Part shown: in pieces, positions 8,560 to 15,765 of the stretch
How the letters are laid out: each line of letters starts with the position of its first letter
How positions within the stretch are numbered: the stretch's first letter is position 1
Origin: Inconstantimicrobium porci
GTDB taxonomy: Bacteria; Bacillota; Clostridia; Clostridiales; Clostridiaceae
Direction of reading: 5' to 3'
Length of the DNA stretch: 64,000 bases
Assembly: GCF_009696465.1 (NCBI RefSeq)
Contig: NZ_VULX01000004.1
Span: 62,001-126,000, forward strand
Made by a program: the position numbers and the translations under genes
The notes under the pieces: model-generated
The model's database searches: none
Seen by the model: only the letters and a program-made list of their open reading frames with translations
What the model was told of the DNA's origin: nothing

Positions 8560-10155
8560 GTGGTAAGAACAGAACCCTCCTTATTTCAATGAGGAGATGA
8601 ATGTTCTTCTTTTTTGCATAAAAAGACTATATGTAACCATATAACACCCTTAAATACTTGCTTTTTATATTAAATAAATGTATACTATATGTATGAAGAG
8701 TAAATTAACTAAAGCGAGAACTTGTGTCTATAATATTAACTATCATATTGTTTGGACAGTTAAGTATAGACGTAAAATTTTAATTGGAGATGTAGAACAA
8801 TATTTAAAAGATGAACTACAAAAAATTGCTGAAGAAAAAGATTTTATAATTCATGCAATGGAATGTGATAAAGACCATATTCATTTATTTGTATCAGCTC
8901 ATCCTAAGATAGCACCTTCTTACATTGTTAAGATGTGTAAAGGTATCACAGGAAGAAAATTGTTTCTACAATTCCCTGATATAAGTAAAAAATTATGGAA
9001 AAATACTTTGTGGAATAGTTCTTTTTATATTGAAACTATTGGTTCAACTAATGAAGAAAATATAAAAAGATATATTGAAAATCAAAAAATGAAAGGAGAA
9101 TAATGTTTTGTTATTGACGAAAAAGATTATATATAAACCAAATGAATTAGAACTTAATATTTTAAACTCAATGGCTTTTTCGTCAGCAAAGCTATGGAAT
9201 ATAGGCAATTATGAAAAGAGAAATTATAAAACATTAGGTTTCTCTGAATTTCCTAATTGGTATGACCAAAAGAAAAGACTAAAAGATAATTTTTGGTATA
9301 AGAATTTACCATCTCAAACATCACAAGATGTATTAAATAAATTGCAAAAAGCTTGGAAAAGTTTTTTTGAGTTAAATAAATCAAAAGGAATTAAAAATCC
9401 AAAACCACCAAGATTTAAAGGTAAAAAAGATTTATTTAATTTCACTTATCTTAATAATGGATTTAAAAAAGTATCTGATGATACTATTAAATTTTCTATT
9501 TCTAAACAACAAAAAGAATATTTAAAGGATAAATATGACTTTGATTCTAAATATTTAAGTTTGAAAATAAAATACTTTTCAACAATCAAAGGAAATATTA
9601 AAACTATTGAATTTAAACCACTTAAAAATAAAAAATATCAAATTAATGTTGTTTATGAAATAGAAGATGTAGCCCTTAAAGATGATAATGGAAATTATTT
9701 ATCTATTGATATTGGTATTTCAAATCTTTTCACTTGCTATGATAATAAAGGTAAAAGCTTTATTGCAAGTGGCTCTAAATACTTAGAAATTAGTCATTAT
9801 TTTAATAAGAAGATAAGTCATCTTCAAGAAATAGCGAATAAACAGCAAATAGCAAGTGGTAAAAAGTATGTAACTACTACTAAAAGGATAAATAATTTAT
9901 ATAAAAAGAAACAATTACAACTTAATCATTATTATCATTGTGTAACTAAAGAAGTTGTTAAATATTGTGTTACTAATAATATAAATAAAGTTGTAATAGG
10001 TGATATAAAAGGAATTAGAGATAATGCTAAATTAGGAAGTATAAATAATCAAAAGCTACATTTTTTGCCTTATGATAGACTTTATGATTTACTTGCATAT
10101 AAATTATTAAGAGAAGGAATAGAACTAATAAAAATAAAAGAAAGTTATAGTTCAC
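8560..10155 (+). mobile_element. IS200/IS605-type element copy 1, truncated at its right end
   Basis: Almost base-identical to copy 2 over about 1.59 kb, including the left-end near-perfect palindrome CTCCTTATTTCAATGAGGAG (8577-8596). Identity stops inside tnpB just after TAGTTCAC (ends 10155), the same octamer that forms the right end of the complete copy at 13966, suggesting a cryptic cleavage site was used. Visible differences from copy 2 are a few bases in the leader (for example around 8590-8675) and one silent change in tnpB. Confidence 0.85.
8678..9103 (+). CDS. tnpA: IS200/IS605-family Y1 transposase TnpA (copy 1)
   Basis: 141-aa HUH single-strand transposase. The HUH motif is DHIHLF (His67, His69), and the nucleophile is Tyr132 in KRYIENQ near the C-terminus, so the active site is intact. 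It recognises subterminal hairpins and cuts single-stranded DNA at the element ends. No clear ribosome binding site precedes either the ATG at 8678 or the in-frame ATG at 8693. Protein identical to the second copy at 12145. It ends 4 bp before tnpB, whose ribosome binding site AAAGGAG lies in its last codons. Confidence 0.93.
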   Translation: MYTICMKSKLTKARTCVYNINYHIVWTVKYRRKILIGDVEQYLKDELQKIAEEKDFIIHAMECDKDHIHLFVSAHPKIAPSYIVKMCKGITGRKLFLQFPDISKKLWKNTLWNSSFYIETIGSTNEENIKRYIENQKMKGE

Positions 10156-10175
10156 ATAGTATCCATGTTGAATGA
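9108..10175 (+). pseudogene. tnpB: TnpB RNA-guided nuclease, truncated copy
   Basis: TTG start as in copy 2. The 355-aa frame is identical to copy 2 up to ESYSS and then ends in six foreign residues (HSIHVE). It retains the RuvC-I Asp (SIDIGIS) and the Glu of KESYSS, but has lost the last 71 residues including the RuvC-III Asp, so it should be inactive as a nuclease. No guide-RNA region or right end follows it. Confidence 0.9.
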
Positions 10176-10329
10176 TAGCATATACTCTGCCTCCTTTGTA
10201 TTATTATATTTTTTATCATTAATTTTATAGATTTTCATTTAGTACTTATTATATTATATCTGTTTATGTTGACTATATGCAACGCTTTTTATATAATTTT
10301 AAATATATCACTAAGGAGGAATAATTAGG

Positions 10330-11034
10330 ATGAAGTCACTAAAGAAAATAATGCTCGGCATTACAATGTTAATGTTAGTTTCGGGATTAGGTAATACACT
10401 AATTACAGCACAGGCAGAAGGAGAAGTTAGTAATGACTATGTATCCCCATATGATATATCTACAGAAGAAAATACTATATATGGAGAACCTAATATAGAA
10501 AATCCATTAGATGAGATTGGCTCAATGTCCGGATATGAAGATATTAATGATAATACTCTCACTTTATCTAGTAATGTAGTTGATATATCTAATATACTAA
10601 CAGATAAAGAGGAAATAAATACCGTAATTGCCAATCAAAACGAACTGACAGGTCTTAATATTGTAGTGTATACTGATACTAAAGATGTTGAAGATAGCAC
10701 ATTTGAGACTATGTTCGGGTATAAAGTGGACAAAACTAATACCAATATATTAATTACAGTAAATACAGAAACAAATAAAATGAGAATTATACATGGTAAA
10801 GGTGTTAAGATGAACTTTATATCTAAATTTAACCTTGAAAGATTGGCTAACATAAAACTAAAAGATGGAAATTATGCGGGAGCTATTACTGACACAGTAA
10901 CTAGACTAGATAAAACCATAAAGCATGATACCATAAAATGGAAAATAATTAGTTTTATTACACCTATGTTAATTTCACTATATTTAGCTCTAACCATAGT
11001 AAAACTTAAAAACTATAATCATGGAAAACTGTAA
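10330..11034 (+). CDS. Secreted/membrane TPM-domain protein (cargo)
   Basis: 234-aa protein with a cleavable-looking signal peptide (MKSLKKIMLGITMLMLVSG...AQA), a short acidic linker, a TPM-like domain (about residues 75-200; ISNILTDKEEINTVIANQ, TGLNIVVYTD, TNILITVNTETNKMRIIHG) and a C-terminal transmembrane helix (IISFITPMLISLYLALTIV). TPM proteins are surface domains of varied, poorly defined function. AAGGAGG precedes the start. It lies in the cargo between the two IS copies and has its own terminator at 11052. Confidence 0.75.
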   Translation: MKSLKKIMLGITMLMLVSGLGNTLITAQAEGEVSNDYVSPYDISTEENTIYGEPNIENPLDEIGSMSGYEDINDNTLTLSSNVVDISNILTDKEEINTVIANQNELTGLNIVVYTDTKDVEDSTFETMFGYKVDKTNTNILITVNTETNKMRIIHGKGVKMNFISKFNLERLANIKLKDGNYAGAITDTVTRLDKTIKHDTIKWKIISFITPMLISLYLALTIVKLKNYNHGKL

Positions 11035-11051
11035 ATAATTGCGAGAAAATG

Positions 11052-11086
11052 AGGCGACATCACGCTTAGAAGGTGTCGCTTTTTTG
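11052..11086 (+). terminator. Intrinsic terminator after the TPM gene
   Basis: GCGACATC / GGTGTCGC stem followed by TTTTTTG. Confidence 0.85.
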
Positions 11087-11108
11087 CGTTTTTGGGAAAT
11101 AGTCATTA

Positions 11109-11244
11109 GTGAATACTCCCCTCTTGTAGAAGAGGGAGCTTCTAAGGTAGTCCTAACAGGGCTATCTTATTCTTTTTTATATTGTGTTTGGTATTTAATA
11201 TTTCTAACCTGTTAGGCTACCCTTAACAATATAGGGTTATTCAC
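11109..11244 (-). repeat. 136-bp palindromic element resembling an orphan IS605 right end
   Basis: Bounded by GTGAATACTCCC on the left and GGGTTATTCAC on the right, inverted copies of each other; an inner pair GTAGTCCTAACAGG (11147) / CCTGTTAGGCTAC (11208) makes the whole segment one long hairpin. On the minus strand it ends AAGCTCCCTC-hairpin-GGGGAGTATTCAC, the same layout as the right end of copy 2 (AAGCTCC-hairpin-GGAGTAGTTCAC). No transposase gene accompanies it. It may be a non-autonomous element or a remnant guide-RNA end. Confidence 0.7.
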
Positions 11245-11410
11245 GCACCCCTTATCCATTGCTATTTGTATTAGCTTTGGAGTACTATTTTTATACTTTC
11301 TTAATATATTATATCTTCTTTTTTTCTTGCAATAAATATATTTGCCGTTATAATTATATTATATTTCTCAATTACCCTAATTTTATCAAAATATGAAACG
11401 GAGTATATAT

Positions 11411-11950
11411 ATGTTTGATGTAAGAGACTTTTCAGAATTAAAAGAACTTTTGGCTAATAGCTGTAATGGACACCCAAATATTGTAGATAATATTGAAGAC
11501 TTAACTAGAGGAATAGCATTTTATCAGATTGTTTTCCTCGATGATAGATTGAACCATTTTGATGAAAATGACTGGTATAATCATATAAAAGAGTATGAGA
11601 CTAGAACAGGTATGCCATATGATGGTGACGCAATAGATATAAAATATGACACCAGAGTTAGATTATCTAATAGTATGTTAAGCGATAACTTCCTATGCGT
11701 TACAGAGCTTATAGTAGGTAACGGGTATGAGGAAAATTATTATGATATATTAATGTGGATTGAAGATTACGCAAGGAAAAAAGGCTATGACGGTGTGCGT
11801 ATTGATTTATCTACAAATAATGAATCTGTAAATACCATAGCACAGGATTGTGGTTACGAATATAAGGAGCTTACAGTAAAGAATATCGTATCTAATATGA
11901 TAAATACTGGATTCGTAAGCAAGAAGCCTTTAGTTCGATATTTAGTATAG
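11411..11950 (+). CDS. Hypothetical cytosolic protein, possibly GNAT-like (cargo)
   Basis: 179 aa from the ATG at 11411, chosen because CGGAG lies 7 bases upstream; an ATG at 11393 is in frame. No signal or membrane segment. The C-terminal stretch YDILMWIEDYARKKGYDGVRIDLSTNNESVNTIAQDCGYEYKE resembles the end of an acetyltransferase fold (residues that pack a distinct acceptor site, then a 'neglected repeat-neighbour' GYxY motif), but the acetyl-CoA loop is not convincing. It may be unrelated. It is followed by a strong terminator and then IS copy 2. Confidence 0.6.
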   Translation: MFDVRDFSELKELLANSCNGHPNIVDNIEDLTRGIAFYQIVFLDDRLNHFDENDWYNHIKEYETRTGMPYDGDAIDIKYDTRVRLSNSMLSDNFLCVTELIVGNGYEENYYDILMWIEDYARKKGYDGVRIDLSTNNESVNTIAQDCGYEYKELTVKNIVSNMINTGFVSKKPLVRYLV

Positions 11951-11952
11951 TA

Positions 11953-11995
11953 AAAAAACCGGGTTAATACTATTGAAGTATTAACCCGGTTTTTT
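11953..11995. terminator. Strong bidirectional terminator at the end of the cargo
   Basis: Perfect stem ACCGGGTTAATAC / GTATTAACCCGGT flanked by A7 and T6. Confidence 0.95.
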
Positions 11996-12144
11996 GATAT
12001 TAATATATACTTTACAAATTTTAGGTGGTAAGAGCAGAACCCTCCTTATTTCAATGAGGAGATGAATGTTCTTCTTTTTTTTGCATAAAAAGACTATATG
12101 TAATCATCTAACACCCTTAAATACTTGCTTTTTATATTAAATAA

Positions 12145-12570
12145 GTGTATACTATATGTATGAAGAGTAAATTAACTAAAGCGAGAACTTGTGTCTATAA
12201 TATTAACTATCATATTGTTTGGACAGTTAAGTATAGACGTAAAATTTTAATTGGAGATGTAGAACAATATTTAAAAGATGAACTACAAAAAATTGCTGAA
12301 GAAAAAGATTTTATAATTCATGCAATGGAATGTGATAAAGACCATATTCATTTATTTGTATCAGCTCATCCTAAGATAGCACCTTCTTACATTGTTAAGA
12401 TGTGTAAAGGTATCACAGGAAGAAAATTGTTTCTACAATTCCCTGATATAAGTAAAAAATTATGGAAAAATACTTTGTGGAATAGTTCTTTTTATATTGA
12501 AACTATTGGTTCAACTAATGAAGAAAATATAAAAAGATATATTGAAAATCAAAAAATGAAAGGAGAATAA
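12145..12570 (+). CDS. tnpA: IS200/IS605-family Y1 transposase TnpA (copy 2)
   Basis: 141 aa, identical in protein sequence to the copy at 8678, with intact HUH (His67, His69) and Tyr132. Together with complete ends this copy looks capable of transposition, and could act on copy 1 in trans. Confidence 0.93.
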   Translation: MYTICMKSKLTKARTCVYNINYHIVWTVKYRRKILIGDVEQYLKDELQKIAEEKDFIIHAMECDKDHIHLFVSAHPKIAPSYIVKMCKGITGRKLFLQFPDISKKLWKNTLWNSSFYIETIGSTNEENIKRYIENQKMKGE

Positions 12571-12574
12571 TGTT

Positions 12575-13837
12575 TTGTTATTGACGAAAAAGATTATATA
12601 TAAACCAAATGAATTAGAACTTAATATTTTAAACTCAATGGCTTTTTCGTCAGCAAAGCTATGGAATATAGGCAATTATGAAAAGAGAAATTATAAAACA
12701 TTAGGTTTCTCTGAATTTCCTAATTGGTATGACCAAAAGAAAAGACTAAAAGATAATTTTTGGTATAAGAATTTACCATCTCAAACATCACAAGATGTAT
12801 TAAATAAATTGCAAAAAGCTTGGAAAAGTTTTTTTGAGTTAAATAAATCAAAAGGAATTAAAAATCCAAAACCACCAAGATTTAAAGGTAAAAAAGATTT
12901 ATTTAATTTTACTTATCTTAATAATGGATTTAAAAAAGTATCTGATGATACTATTAAATTTTCTATTTCTAAACAACAAAAAGAATATTTAAAGGATAAA
13001 TATGACTTTGATTCTAAATATTTAAGTTTGAAAATAAAATACTTTTCAACAATCAAAGGAAATATTAAAACTATTGAATTTAAACCACTTAAAAATAAAA
13101 AATATCAAATTAATGTTGTTTATGAAATAGAAGATGTAGCCCTTAAAGATGATAATGGAAATTATTTATCTATTGATATTGGTATTTCAAATCTTTTCAC
13201 TTGCTATGATAATAAAGGTAAAAGCTTTATTGCAAGTGGCTCTAAATACTTAGAAATTAGTCATTATTTTAATAAGAAGATAAGTCATCTTCAAGAAATA
13301 GCGAATAAACAGCAAATAGCAAGTGGTAAAAAGTATGTAACTACTACTAAAAGGATAAATAATTTATATAAAAAGAAACAATTACAACTTAATCATTATT
13401 ATCATTGTGTAACTAAAGAAGTTGTTAAATATTGTGTTACTAATAATATAAATAAAGTTGTAATAGGTGATATAAAAGGAATTAGAGATAATGCTAAATT
13501 AGGAAGTATAAATAATCAAAAGCTACATTTTTTGCCTTATGATAGACTTTATGATTTACTTGCATATAAATTATTAAGAGAAGGAATAGAACTAATAAAA
13601 ATAAAAGAAAGTTATAGTTCACAAGTAAGTCCATTTTCGCCAGAGGTGAGTAAAACATATGCAACAAAGAGTAAAAGAAAGAAAAGAGGCTTATATATAG
13701 ACAAAATGACATTATTTAATGCAGATAGTGTTGGAGCATTTAATATATTAAGGCTATATGAACAACAAGAAAATAAAGGTATAAAAGTACCACTTAAAGG
13801 ATTAAGTAACCCTTATAAAATAAAAGTAGCTGTGTAA
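12575..13837 (+). CDS. tnpB: TnpB RNA-guided DNA endonuclease, unusual variant
   Basis: 420 aa, TTG start behind AAAGGAG. RuvC-like nuclease of the Cas12 ancestor family: RuvC-I Asp201 (SIDIGIS), RuvC-III Asp384 (FNADSVGAFNIL). The canonical RuvC-II Glu position reads VIGDIKGIR (Gly298-Asp299), while Glu345 (KIKESYSS) could supply the acid. The C-terminal zinc-finger Cys residues expected between the ESYSS motif and RuvC-III are absent (the segment reads QVSPFSPEVSKTYATKSKR). It helps retain the element by cutting empty sites guided by an RNA from the element's 3' end. Confidence 0.88.
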   Translation: MLLTKKIIYKPNELELNILNSMAFSSAKLWNIGNYEKRNYKTLGFSEFPNWYDQKKRLKDNFWYKNLPSQTSQDVLNKLQKAWKSFFELNKSKGIKNPKPPRFKGKKDLFNFTYLNNGFKKVSDDTIKFSISKQQKEYLKDKYDFDSKYLSLKIKYFSTIKGNIKTIEFKPLKNKKYQINVVYEIEDVALKDDNGNYLSIDIGISNLFTCYDNKGKSFIASGSKYLEISHYFNKKISHLQEIANKQQIASGKKYVTTTKRINNLYKKKQLQLNHYYHCVTKEVVKYCVTNNINKVVIGDIKGIRDNAKLGSINNQKLHFLPYDRLYDLLAYKLLREGIELIKIKESYSSQVSPFSPEVSKTYATKSKRKKRGLYIDKMTLFNADSVGAFNILRLYEQQENKGIKVPLKGLSNPYKIKVAV

Positions 13838-13966
13838 CTTCATAGTTAAGTAGCAGTATTGGGTGTGGACTTCCCCTATAGGTAGTATATGAGATATATT
13901 GCATTGCATACTTCCTCATATATGACTATAAAAAGAAGCTCCTTATTTCAATGAGGAGTAGTTCAC
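13836..13966 (+). ncRNA. Candidate omega/reRNA of TnpB at the IS right end
   Basis: The 130 bp after the tnpB stop contain nested hairpins: GTATATGAG (13887) / CTCATATAT (13915) and the right-end palindrome at 13940-13959. In TnpB systems the guide RNA scaffold is the element's 3' end and the guide is the adjacent flank; here the guide would begin GAAGAGGATTTAAGAAAG at 13967. Extent and processing are inferred. Confidence 0.55.
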
Positions 13967-14426
13967 GAAGAGGATTTAAGAAAGCCAAAGGCATAATTGC
14001 TATAGGAAATATATCATACGGGGTAATATCAGTAGGATTTCTGTCTTTTGGACTATTAAGTTTTGGCTGTTTTGGTATTGGATTTGCTGGATTTGGAGCA
14101 ATTGCATTAGGACTTTTATTGGCGACTGGAGCTATTTCTGTGGGGACTTTCTCATTTGGAGCTATATCATAGGTGTGTTTTCATGTGGAGCATTAGCAAT
14201 AGGAAAGTATGCCTTTGGTGCAATGGCAATTGCATCAGATATAGCTGTAGGTGATAATGCACATGCTCATATAGCTATCGGCAATACTGTGCAGGGAATA
14301 AAGACACTTCCATTAAATACACCTTTTGAGCAGTTAAAGGATACATTAAAACAAAGTTATCCTGATCTGCCAGAATGGATTATTAACACAGTTCATTTTT
14401 TCAGCAGTAATATTACTAAAAAATAA
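13967..14426 (+). pseudogene. XRE-family regulator, 3' part, with a further 1-nt frameshift
   Basis: Continues the gene broken at 8559: RGFKKAKGIIAIGNISYGVISVG..., a Gly-rich repeat of short hydrophobic strands (GxxSxG periodicity), ending ...HFFSSNITKK. A second lesion lies at about 14170: the frame meets TCA-TAG, while inserting one T (TCA-TTA-GGT-GTG) restores GAIS-LG-VFSCGALAIG and the remaining 83 codons. So the gene carries both an insertion and a single-base deletion. The fragments 13951-14172 and 14175-14426 should not be read as separate genes. Confidence 0.85.
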
Positions 14427-14457
14427 GAGCTATATTATCTTAGTTTCTACGGAAGCG

Positions 14458-14520
14458 TTATAGTAAATGTTTAAAAATACTAAATATTATTATATAATTG
14501 TAATTATATTGTTTACTATA
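14458..14520. promoter_or_regulatory. AT-rich inverted repeat before the DUF1189 gene
   Basis: TATAGTAAA at 14458-14466 and TTTACTATA at 14512-14520 are perfect inverses around an AT-rich centre, ending about 25 bp before the GTG start. It may be an operator or part of the promoter. Confidence 0.35.
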
Positions 14521-14545
14521 AAACGTGGTACGGAGGGATGAGAAA

Positions 14546-15328
14546 GTGGAGTTTATAAAAAATTGTTTTAAAGGTTTGTATGATTTTAAAGTATATAAAG
14601 AGTTGATGAAAGCGTCAAAGCTTAAGGTTTTTCTATATGTTGTGATATTGTCAGCAGTTCTTGGAGGGATATTATCAGTGCCATTTTACAATAATAGCAG
14701 GAGTAGTGTTAATGTTGTAGAAAATAATATGGACAAGATACCAGAATTCACTGTTAAAAATAATAATCTTCAGCTTAAAAATGAGGGACCTGTCGTTATT
14801 AATGATAGTGGAATGGTGCTTATATTTGACGACAGCACTGACAATAATAGTGACTATGCTAAAGCTGAGAATGCAATATTCTGGGGAAAAAGCTGCCTAA
14901 AGAAGAAGCTTAATGGCAAAGAATTAGGAAGTGCAAAATATGCTGATTCAAAAGGGATTACATTAAATAAACAATACGTAATAGATGAAGCAAAGTCATA
15001 TAAGTTTATGCCTATTAGATTTATAATACAGAATATAGCTATATCATATATGCTGATATTCATGGCAGCTTTATTAGTAATGACATTCAGCATGAGAGCA
15101 AAGAATCCTATGCAATTTGGAGAGATATTTAAGATAAGTTCATTTACAGTAACTGTACCAATAATATTATTTACATGCCTAAAAGCTTTTGGGATAGGTA
15201 ACATGCCAATAATAAGCTGGATTTTGGTTATTATTCAGGTATTATATGTACGTAAAGCAATAAAGGAAGTTAATGGTGAAGATAGCCTTAAACCAGAATA
15301 TAAAATTAAAAAAACAAATAAAAAGTAA
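14546..15328 (+). CDS. DUF1189-family membrane protein
   Basis: About 260 aa, starting at GTG 14546 with CGGAGGG eight bases upstream. One transmembrane helix near the N-terminus (VFLYVVILSAVLGGILSVPF), a large extracytoplasmic domain (about 50-170), and two or three C-terminal helices (IIQNIAISYMLIFMAALLVMTF; ISSFTVTVPIILFTCL; ISWILVIIQVLYV). This matches the DUF1189 layout. Function unknown. No gene partner is evident; a Met T-box follows directly. Confidence 0.82.
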   Translation: MEFIKNCFKGLYDFKVYKELMKASKLKVFLYVVILSAVLGGILSVPFYNNSRSSVNVVENNMDKIPEFTVKNNNLQLKNEGPVVINDSGMVLIFDDSTDNNSDYAKAENAIFWGKSCLKKKLNGKELGSAKYADSKGITLNKQYVIDEAKSYKFMPIRFIIQNIAISYMLIFMAALLVMTFSMRAKNPMQFGEIFKISSFTVTVPIILFTCLKAFGIGNMPIISWILVIIQVLYVRKAIKEVNGEDSLKPEYKIKKTNKK

Positions 15329-15379
15329 ATGATTTGACACTATGTTTAGTGTATAATATAATTATGTTAAAATTTATAA

Positions 15380-15680
15380 GAAGCTATGAAGAGAAGAGTA
15401 GCATTTTGGAATGTTAAAAGAGAGTTGGGCAAGCTGAAAACCAATAACAGGAAGATTTGTGAACATGGTCTTGGAGCATATTTTTCGAATGTAATTTATA
15501 GCGTAAATGCTATGTTTTAGAGAAGTACGGAAGCAGCCGTTATACTGCAGGGTGATGATGTATTAAAGTCGCCTGATATAAGGTATCGTAAATTATTTTT
15601 TAAGATATGAAATAGAGTGGTACAGCGTATAAAAAAGGCGCCTCTATATGAGAATAACTCATATGGGGGCGCTTTCTTAA
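15380..15680 (+). ncRNA. T-box leader specific for methionine, upstream of metG
   Basis: Stem I begins AGAGAAGAGTAGC; the specifier is ATG at 15465-15467 (GAAC-ATG-GTCTTGGAG). The T-box/antiterminator sequence AGAGTGGTACAGCG is at 15613-15626 (one change from the GGTACCGCG consensus), followed by terminator GCGCCTCTATATGAG / CTCATATGGGGGCGC. Uncharged tRNA-Met would allow read-through into metG. Confidence 0.93.
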
Positions 15681-15765
15681 TTAGTAACTAATTTGCTTGT
15701 TTTTCTAATAACTATAGGAAATTAAAGCACTTTAAAATATAAAAACATTGTAGGAGGACGTTGAA

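Larger units (their letters stand above)
8560..13966 (+). mobile_element. IS200/IS605-family composite inserted in the XRE gene
   Basis: 5.4 kb separating the two halves of the host gene. It consists of IS copy 1 (8560-10155, 3'-truncated), a cargo segment (10156-12024) and IS copy 2 (12025-13966, complete). Both copies follow TTTAG, and the right end is TAGTTCAC. There is no target duplication, as expected of Y1 HUH transposition; excision restores the reading frame exactly (a one-base G ambiguity exists at the junction). Confidence 0.88.
12025..13966 (+). mobile_element. IS200/IS605-type element copy 2, complete (1.94 kb)
   Basis: Left end follows TTTTAG; left palindrome CTCCTTATTTCAATGAGGAG near 12042, tnpA, tnpB, a structured 3' region and a right-end palindrome of the same sequence at 13940-13959, closing with TAGTTCAC. 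Identical 20-nt palindromes at both ends are the expected TnpA recognition hairpins. Confidence 0.9.

Noticed and set aside
13951-14426. Two small stand-alone membrane proteins after the IS
   Set aside because: They are the two halves of the XRE protein's C-terminal domain separated by a 1-nt deletion, with the first ATG inside the IS right end.
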